From DYJE01 sp964637565 (lineage in GTDB: Bacteria > Desulfobacterota > Desulfobacteria > Desulfobacterales > Desulfolunaceae): a stretch of 8,642 nucleotides of DNA. Positions within the stretch are counted from its first letter, which is position 1, and every line of letters begins with the position of its first letter. The stretch covers positions 1 through 8,642 of the forward strand of contig CAZWTY010000121.1 in NCBI GenBank assembly GCA_964637565.1, read 5' to 3'. This document shows, piece after piece, positions 4,853 through 8,642 of the stretch. The translations under genes and the position numbers were made by a program. The notes below the pieces were generated by a model. The model saw nothing but the letters and a program-made list of their open reading frames with translations, was not told where the DNA came from and did no database searches.

Positions 4853-5806
4853 ATGGAAAACCAGACCCTCATCAAACGAAAAAAACGGTTCGTCCGGGAC
4901 GAAGCCGTCCAGATCCAGATCACACCACGGGATACGGCCATCCTCAAACTGATCTACAAACACCGGCTCATGACCTCGGAACAGATCATCGCCCTTTCCG
5001 GCAACAAACGGAAAAGCATCCTGAAACGCCTGCACCTGATGTTTCACGCCGGATTCCTGGACCGTCCCAAATCCCAGCTTACCGCCTTCGGCAACAATGC
5101 CCCCATGATCTACGCCCTTGGAAACAGGGGAGCTGCGGTCATCGCCAGGGAAAGGGGAGACCCTTCCATCATGAAAATCAACTGGACCGAGAAAAACAGA
5201 AACTGCAAACACCTGTTTCTCGCTCATACCGTGATGGTTTCTGAAATCCTCACCACGGTTCAACTGGCCTGCCGGAAAGTCAGGGGACTAACCTACATCG
5301 ACGCCGACCACATCATCAACAACCGCCAGATTCCCGCCCCGGACCGGGCCGACCCCTTAAGCTGGAAAGTGGAAGGAACAAGCCCCCGGAAATTCCGGTT
5401 CACCATCATCCCGGACGGCGCTTTCGGTCTCCGGCTCACCGAAAACGGCACATCCAGCACCTTCTATTATTTCATCGAAGCGGACCGAGGAACCATGCCC
5501 GTGGTCCGTCACAACCTATTCCGGACTTCGATTTACAAGAAAATGGTCGGATACTCCGCATCCATGAACGACAAGCTGTTCGGCCAGAATTTCGGGTTCA
5601 AGAAAGTGTTTGTCCTGTTTGTCACCTCGTCGGAAGAACGGATCGGCAACATGGTGAAGCTGAACAAGTCCATCCACCCCCAGGGGAAAGGGTATCGCTT
5701 GTTCAAGTTCATCGACAGCCGAAACATCCATCCCGTGTATCCTGAAAACCTTTTGGGGTTGTCATGGCAGAACGGCCAGGGGGAGACGGTGAACATCATC
5801 GGATGA
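4853..5806 (+). CDS. Replication-relaxation (Replic_Relax) family protein
   Basis: A 317-residue protein of the type annotated as replication-relaxation, a plasmid/ICE family thought to act in DNA relaxation during replication or transfer; its biochemistry is poorly known. The N-terminus (about 24-100) is a winged helix typical of the family: ITPRDTAILKLIYKHRLMTSEQI, then KRLHLMFHAGFLDRP and a wing ending YALGNRGAAVIA. The second half has the characteristic PDGAF (187-191) and FIEADRGTM (207-215). A P-D ... E-x-D pattern of this kind suggests a PD-(D/E)xK-like nuclease core, though I do not see the catalytic lysine placed clearly. ATG 4853 follows a weak GAGA. It sits alone, downstream of the structured region. 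Family assignment is from motif memory; the nicking role is inference. Confidence 0.8.
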   Translation: MENQTLIKRKKRFVRDEAVQIQITPRDTAILKLIYKHRLMTSEQIIALSGNKRKSILKRLHLMFHAGFLDRPKSQLTAFGNNAPMIYALGNRGAAVIARERGDPSIMKINWTEKNRNCKHLFLAHTVMVSEILTTVQLACRKVRGLTYIDADHIINNRQIPAPDRADPLSWKVEGTSPRKFRFTIIPDGAFGLRLTENGTSSTFYYFIEADRGTMPVVRHNLFRTSIYKKMVGYSASMNDKLFGQNFGFKKVFVLFVTSSEERIGNMVKLNKSIHPQGKGYRLFKFIDSRNIHPVYPENLLGLSWQNGQGETVNIIG

Positions 5807-5817
5807 AAGCCACGGCT

Positions 5818-5846
5818 TTGACGGCAACGCTCGTTTTTCATATAAT
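5818..5846 (+). promoter_or_regulatory. Near-consensus sigma70-type promoter
   Basis: TTGACG (5818-5823, 5/6), a 17-bp spacer and a perfect TATAAT (5841-5846). It is the best promoter match in the window, and it starts only 12 bp after the Replic_Relax stop. It points at 240 bp that hold no convincing gene, ending in an intrinsic terminator. Expected start near 5853. Confidence 0.6.
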
Positions 5847-5852
5847 ATAAGG

Positions 5853-6087
5853 TAGCCATGCCAATCCAGGCCCTTGCCGGGGACACTTACCGCTGATGCC
5901 TCTTCAAGCAACGGGGGTGTCAGTATGTCCAATCCGGGGAGTGGCTTTGCTGGGGATCATTGTGAGCAAAGTCAGTTTACAGGCTTTTTTTCATCCCCCA
6001 AAAAAGTGTGTAATTGGATGCCGGTTCAAAGGTTGTCATGGGAAAATGAAAAGAAAGAAGACACCGCCGTTGTGGGGTGTCTTTTTT
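5853..6087 (+). ncRNA. Candidate small RNA of about 235 nt
   Basis: Bounded by the strong promoter at 5818-5846 and the terminator at 6058-6087, with no credible protein: one frame gives a 12-residue ORF (5858-5896) with AAGG upstream that meets a 64-codon frame by TGATG, but the latter runs through the terminator hairpin and looks unnatural. Internal pairing exists: CTTTGCT/AGCAAAG (5945-5951/5965-5971) and, interleaved with it, GGGGAT/ATCCCC (5952-5957/5993-5998). I recognise no known RNA family. It could be a copy-control RNA, a leader peptide transcript or a transcript convergent with the primase operon. Confidence 0.4.
6058..6087. terminator. Bidirectional intrinsic terminator between convergent units
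   Basis: AAGACACC (6058-6065) pairs with GGTGTCTT (6076-6083) around a 10-nt loop. Ts follow on the plus strand (6081-6087). On the minus strand the hairpin is preceded by As and followed by a T/C-rich run. It lies 4 bp from the primase stop and so ends that operon as well as the plus-strand transcript. Confidence 0.75.
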
Positions 6088-6091
6088 TAGT

Positions 6092-7069
6092 TCAGAACAG
6101 GCTTTTGAACTGCTCCGGGTTAAGGTGATGGGGTTTTCTCGCCAAGGGGCCGATATCCACCGCCTTGACGAACAAGTGTTTGCCGAGTCGTAAAAGGCAA
6201 TCGTCCGTGCATTTCCGTCCGTTTTCGTCGCCGTCGAACAGAAGGATCACACCGCCGGGCCGGTCGAAGTGGCCGACGATCAGGTTTTCCTGATGTTCGG
6301 AAAGGTGACTGCCCATCAAGGCCACGGTGTTGGAATACCCGGCCTGATGCGCTTTCCACACGGAAAGGAACGATTCCACCAGAATCAGAATCCGGACGTT
6401 CCGGGGCTGACGGTTCAGGTTGTACACCACCCTGGATTTGTTGAATTCCGGCGGTTGTTTGTATTTCCCCTCATCGTCGGCTTGTTCTTGGGTGACGGCC
6501 CGCCCGCAGTACGCCACAAGGTTTTCCTTTTCATCATGAACGGGAATCACGATCCGGTCTTTCATCATTCCTTTTTGGCAGAAACCCAGCCCGAAATGAT
6601 CGACGGTAGCGGGGGCGATTCCCCGTTCCGTAAAAAAGGCGTGATCCGTGATAAGGTTCTTCAGTTCAAAGCTTAAGGGCTTGTTGCCGTCTTGGGCTTC
6701 GATTCTTACGGGTTTTGAAATGACCGCCGTTTCTGGCTTACGGCCTTCCGCCCCCGTAAGAAACCATTTGGTCAGGATCAGCCCCGCCTTGCGGATGCTT
6801 GGGGATTTTTTGTTTCCGAATTCCATCATGGCCACAAAGTCCAGGATGTTGCCCCCTTCCTTGCAGTTGCCGAAACAGTTCCAGAGATTCCGTTCAAGGT
6901 TCACGGAAAACTGCCGGGGGTTTGATCCCTTGTGAATCGGACAGCAGGAAACAAGGTTGTTGCCGGAGGGTTTCAGATCATCGAAAATGCCATAGTGACG
7001 AAGGACCATTTCAAGGCTGACCTGTTTCCGGACGTCCTTGAAATCCACCCAGTTTTTCTTTTTCGCCAT
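6092..7069 (-). CDS. DnaG-like primase with CHC2 zinc finger and TOPRIM domain
   Basis: RNA primase that makes primers for replicon or transferred single-strand DNA. With start ATG 7069 (325 aa): a CHC2-type zinc finger with C43-P-I-H46 and C65/C69 (WNCFGNCKEGG), the DnaG core block RIVIPVHDEKENLVAYCGRAV (172-192), and a TOPRIM domain with metal ligands E232 (LVESF), D279 and D281 (LLFDGDENG). It is much shorter than chromosomal DnaG (about 580 aa) and lacks the helicase-binding C-terminus, as usual for plasmid and phage primases. GGAAGGTGG just before ATG 7069 is a good ribosome site inside the end of the upstream gene; a GTG at 7078 is the alternative start. Third gene of a minus-strand operon. 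Confidence 0.92.
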   Translation of the reverse strand: MAKKKNWVDFKDVRKQVSLEMVLRHYGIFDDLKPSGNNLVSCCPIHKGSNPRQFSVNLERNLWNCFGNCKEGGNILDFVAMMEFGNKKSPSIRKAGLILTKWFLTGAEGRKPETAVISKPVRIEAQDGNKPLSFELKNLITDHAFFTERGIAPATVDHFGLGFCQKGMMKDRIVIPVHDEKENLVAYCGRAVTQEQADDEGKYKQPPEFNKSRVVYNLNRQPRNVRILILVESFLSVWKAHQAGYSNTVALMGSHLSEHQENLIVGHFDRPGGVILLFDGDENGRKCTDDCLLRLGKHLFVKAVDIGPLARKPHHLNPEQFKSLF

Positions 7070-7071
7070 CG

Positions 7072-7404
7072 TTACCACCTTCCGTTTTGAGCCTTGGCAA
7101 TTTTATCGACTTCGGCGGCGGTCCGGGGTTTCCAGAACAGATCCCGGTCGATTTCGATGCTGCCATAGCGGATACCCTGAAGTTCTGAAAGGGCGAAATA
7201 ACCCCATTCGGCATTCTGATAATCTTCATTCAGGATCACGAATCCCCAGAAGATTTTATCTTCCGGGTCGTATTCGGCCACATACCAGTCTGTTCCGAAG
7301 ATGAAAAAGTGCATGTGAATGATCTTGTCTTTGACGGGGGTTTTTTCCGTTTCGTAGAGCTTGGGCAGTTTTTCGAGGATGTCCCACGAGGGTTCGTTCC
7401 ACAT
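7072..7404 (-). CDS. DUF2958 domain protein
   Basis: A 110-residue protein of the DUF2958 family, common on plasmids and integrative elements; function unknown. The family pattern is clear: FFIFGTDWYVAEYDPEDKIFWGFV (about 33-56), GYFALSELQGIR (68-79) and EIDRDLFWKPRT (83-94), wording close to the usual W-Y-x-x-E-Y-D-P-x-D and ERDLYFKP blocks. No signal peptide or membrane segment. ATG 7404 has CAGGAG 9-10 nt upstream. Its stop lies 2 bp from the primase ATG, and the last codons carry the primase ribosome site, so the two are probably translated together. Usual co-occurrence with plasmid replication and transfer genes fits the context. Confidence 0.85.
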   Translation of the reverse strand: MWNEPSWDILEKLPKLYETEKTPVKDKIIHMHFFIFGTDWYVAEYDPEDKIFWGFVILNEDYQNAEWGYFALSELQGIRYGSIEIDRDLFWKPRTAAEVDKIAKAQNGRW

Positions 7405-7485
7405 GATGCAGTTCTCCTGTTTGTTTGGTGTTGATGTGTGATTTTTAATGCTGGTGAATGGTGAAGAGTGGAAAAAAGATGGGGA

Positions 7486-7674
7486 TTAATAGCCGCACTG
7501 GGAACAGACGATGGTGAATTCCTTGCCGTTTCGGATGAGGATGTCGTTACCGAGAAAAAAGCCGAAGGTCACATGGTGGCCGCAATCCAGCGTGAATTTT
7601 TTCTCCTTGAGCTGATTCAGAAACGCTTTCAGCTCGTCCACAGGCCCGTACTTCTCCTTTTGTTGGGATGTCAT
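7486..7674 (-). CDS. Small zinc-ribbon-like protein, function unknown
   Basis: A 62-residue protein with four potential zinc ligands: CGHH near residues 30-33 and CSQC near 57-60 at the extreme C-terminus, separated by a beta-type stretch. The N-terminal half is a charged amphipathic helix (VDELKAFLNQLKEKK). I do not recognise a named family. ATG 7674 has AAAGGA about 9 nt upstream. First gene of the minus-strand operon leading to DUF2958 and primase; the size and ribbon suggest a nucleic-acid or protein adaptor, which is inference. Confidence 0.7.
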   Translation of the reverse strand: MTSQQKEKYGPVDELKAFLNQLKEKKFTLDCGHHVTFGFFLGNDILIRNGKEFTIVCSQCGY

Positions 7675-7733
7675 AAAACCGGATTCCTTTCGTTGTTGGG
7701 GTTTTGTTAAGGGTTTATCAGGTGGGTGGTTTT

Positions 7734-7762
7734 ATTTTTGGGGAAATTGGGGAATGTGTCAA
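7734..7762 (-). promoter_or_regulatory. Candidate promoter of the zinc ribbon-DUF2958-primase operon
   Basis: On the minus strand a perfect -35 TTGACA (7757-7762), a 17-bp spacer and AAAAAT (7734-7739, 4/6 to the -10). Start near 7727 gives a leader of about 50 nt before ATG 7674. It is the only clear -35 hexamer in this stretch. Confidence 0.45.
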
Positions 7763-7882
7763 GGGGGAGGCAAGATGGAGTGTATCAAGCTGTTTTTATG
7801 ATCAAATTTTGATGAACTCTTAACAAGTCAAAATTTAAAATATTATAGCACTATAACTTATTTATTTCATTGAATGTGAATA

Positions 7883-8050
7883 ATGAAAAACAACCTTGTA
7901 GGATTTTTTTACGATGGTATCAATTTTGACATCATCAAAAAGAAGGTGATCAAGAATCGTGTGGTCATTAGCTCTATCTCCAATATGACATTAATGGCGT
8001 GTTTTAAAAAGAATATCGATATTATTCTGACCAAGAGCCGGGTTCTATGA
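7883..8050 (+). CDS. Doubtful 55-residue ORF
   Basis: ATG 7883 to TGA 8050, starting MKNNLVGFFYDGINFDIIKKK and ending in LTKSRVL, lysine- and isoleucine-rich, with no clear ribosome site. The part ISSISNMTLMACFKKNIDIIL has a faint likeness to the N-terminal beta domain of Cas1, but much of that domain would be missing and there is no CRISPR array. It could be a gene remnant or chance. A terminator follows 26 bp after the stop, which is the main argument for a real transcript. Confidence 0.3.
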   Translation: MKNNLVGFFYDGINFDIIKKKVIKNRVVISSISNMTLMACFKKNIDIILTKSRVL

Positions 8051-8075
8051 AGATAAATTTAGCAGCGAATAGGAA

Positions 8076-8113
8076 AAAGGAGTTGGGCTGCACTTCTCAA
8101 CTCCTTTCATTTT
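8076..8113. terminator. Hairpin terminator
   Basis: AAAGGAGTTG (8076-8085) pairs perfectly with CAACTCCTTT (8098-8107) around a 12-nt loop. A T-rich tail CATTTTATT follows on the plus strand, and on the minus strand TTTTTCC follows the stem. Probably works in both directions, ending the small plus-strand ORF and the minus-strand gene to the right. Confidence 0.7.
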
Positions 8114-8152
8114 ATTACCAAAGTTTTCATCCAATTAAAAAAATAATGGCTC

Positions 8153-8175
8153 TTTCCTATTGTTTCAATAGGAAA
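8153..8175. repeat. 10-bp perfect hairpin across the stop codon of the right-edge gene
   Basis: TTTCCTATTG (8153-8162), loop TTT, CAATAGGAAA (8166-8175). The minus-strand stop codon (8165-8167) lies in the loop and right arm. No T-run follows directly on the minus strand, so it is either an imperfect terminator or an mRNA 3'-end stabiliser. ATAGGAAAAA also occurs at 8070-8078. Confidence 0.5.
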
Positions 8176-8642
8176 AATTGTCAATTCCCACCCATCCTTG
8201 AACTGATCCGTAGGCACCATACGTAATATCTGTTATCACTCCATTTTCAATAACAAGGCCAAAAAAGTTTGAAATATTCGTCGTTACATCCAAAATATAT
8301 GAGTTTGACCTCGAATCTCCGTTTTGATCTATCCATTCCACATTAACGGCGATTTGGTTTCCTTGCCACAAACTAAATATGTCTGCTCCGACTTTTGATG
8401 GCGCTGAATTAAATAAAGCGTGAATCACAGTACCACCGTAATTGGCAACAAGAATTTGGCTGGTTGCACTTGGTATTAAAGGATAGCTTTCTGGCCCATA
8501 AATTCTCATTGTATCACGTTCTTGCCTGCCGATAGGCGAATTAAAAGTTACGGAATCAATGGTTACATAATCCCAGTATTGGTATGCGTGACCTGTCCTG
8601 TCAATAGTGGACACACGCATCACAAGCGGCCGCGGTCTTAAG
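8165..8642 (-). CDS. Hypothetical beta-rich protein, probably partial at its N-terminus
   Basis: The frame is open to the right edge, so the true start may lie outside; within the window the first start codons are GTG 8623 and ATG 8620 (152 or 151 residues). No family recognised. The sequence is rich in Ser, Asn, Tyr, Gly and alternating hydrophobics (SYILDVTTNISNFFGLVIENG), with few Lys, the look of an extracellular beta-sandwich. It ends GWVGIDNFSY, recalling the end of the beta domain in PEP-CTERM surface proteins, but stops before any sorting motif; the frame past the stop adds none. No signal peptide is visible. AT-rich like the CBASS flank, unlike the replication genes. Confidence 0.55.
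   Translation of the reverse strand, partial: LRPRPLVMRVSTIDRTGHAYQYWDYVTIDSVTFNSPIGRQERDTMRIYGPESYPLIPSATSQILVANYGGTVIHALFNSAPSKVGADIFSLWQGNQIAVNVEWIDQNGDSRSNSYILDVTTNISNFFGLVIENGVITDITYGAYGSVQGWVGIDNFSY

Larger units (their letters stand above)
7763..8164. other. AT-rich region without a convincing gene
   Basis: About 400 bp. It contains small inverted repeats ATCAAA-T-TTTGAT (7801-7813) and TTATAG-CA-CTATAA (7843-7856), a poor promoter-like pair TTAACA/TATTAT near 7820-7846, one 55-codon ORF (7883-8050), a terminator (8076-8110) and a stop-codon hairpin (8153-8175). Composition differs sharply from the primase operon and resembles that of the CBASS flank, so this may be another edge of the backbone. 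Confidence 0.5.

Noticed and set aside
4673..5263. 196-codon minus-strand frame over the Replic_Relax start
   Set aside because: Antisense shadow; runs through the branched inverted repeats and has no domain signature.
5874..6128. 84-codon plus-strand frame after the Replic_Relax gene
   Set aside because: Starts at TTG, crosses the intrinsic terminator and enters the 3' end of the primase; Ser/Gly-rich translation without family features.
6269..6676. Plus-strand frames within the primase gene
   Set aside because: Opposite to an obvious CHC2-TOPRIM primase; no ribosome sites or recognisable motifs.
7883..8050. Cas1 gene fragment
   Set aside because: Only about 20 residues look vaguely similar, the expected strand between them is missing, and there is no array or other cas gene.

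Overview
The window looks like part of a plasmid, or of an integrated plasmid-like element, from a Gram-negative anaerobe-type host. The primase, ParAB, HTH_36 and Replic_Relax proteins together remind me of Desulfobacterota elements, but that host guess is weak inference from protein style alone. Two compositions are visible: a G+C-richer backbone (about 2030-7700) and clearly AT-rich flanks (1-2029 and about 7780-8642).

Left flank, minus strand: a two-gene CBASS anti-phage operon, a CapV-type patatin phospholipase (701-1666) followed by a DncV-type cGAMP synthase (6-704) joined by an ATGA stop/start overlap. The phospholipase looks intact. The cyclase keeps its catalytic Asp residues but stops about half-way: its last ~18 codons are unrelated to the family, as if another DNA element had joined it at about position 62. 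The capV promoter sits between two identical 10-bp palindromes.

Centre, plus strand: parA (2030-2794) and parB (2791-3639) form a coupled partition operon. An HTH_36 winged-helix gene (3813-4157) follows, preceded by two interleaved perfect inverted repeats (3708-3782, order a-b-a'-b') and followed by four iterons at exactly 24-bp spacing (4165-4250), an AT-rich stretch and a strong terminator. A 470-bp non-coding stretch packed with palindromes, repeats and a large branched inverted-repeat structure leads to a Replic_Relax-family gene (4853-5806). This is the best candidate for the origin/copy-control region.

Right part, minus strand: zinc-ribbon protein (7486-7674), DUF2958 protein (7072-7404) and a CHC2-TOPRIM primase (6092-7069), read as one operon towards a terminator at 6058-6087. 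Facing it is an orphan near-consensus promoter (5818-5846) whose transcript of about 235 nt would end at that terminator without an obvious protein: a possible small RNA.

Far right: an AT-rich stretch with one doubtful small ORF, two hairpins, and a beta-rich hypothetical protein (8165 to the edge) that may be cut off at its N-terminus.

Together the backbone supplies segregation (ParAB), replication control or initiation (HTH_36 plus iterons, Replic_Relax) and priming (CHC2-TOPRIM). The CBASS genes are accessory defence cargo, probably inactivated. All functions are inferred from motifs read by eye; no database search was run.
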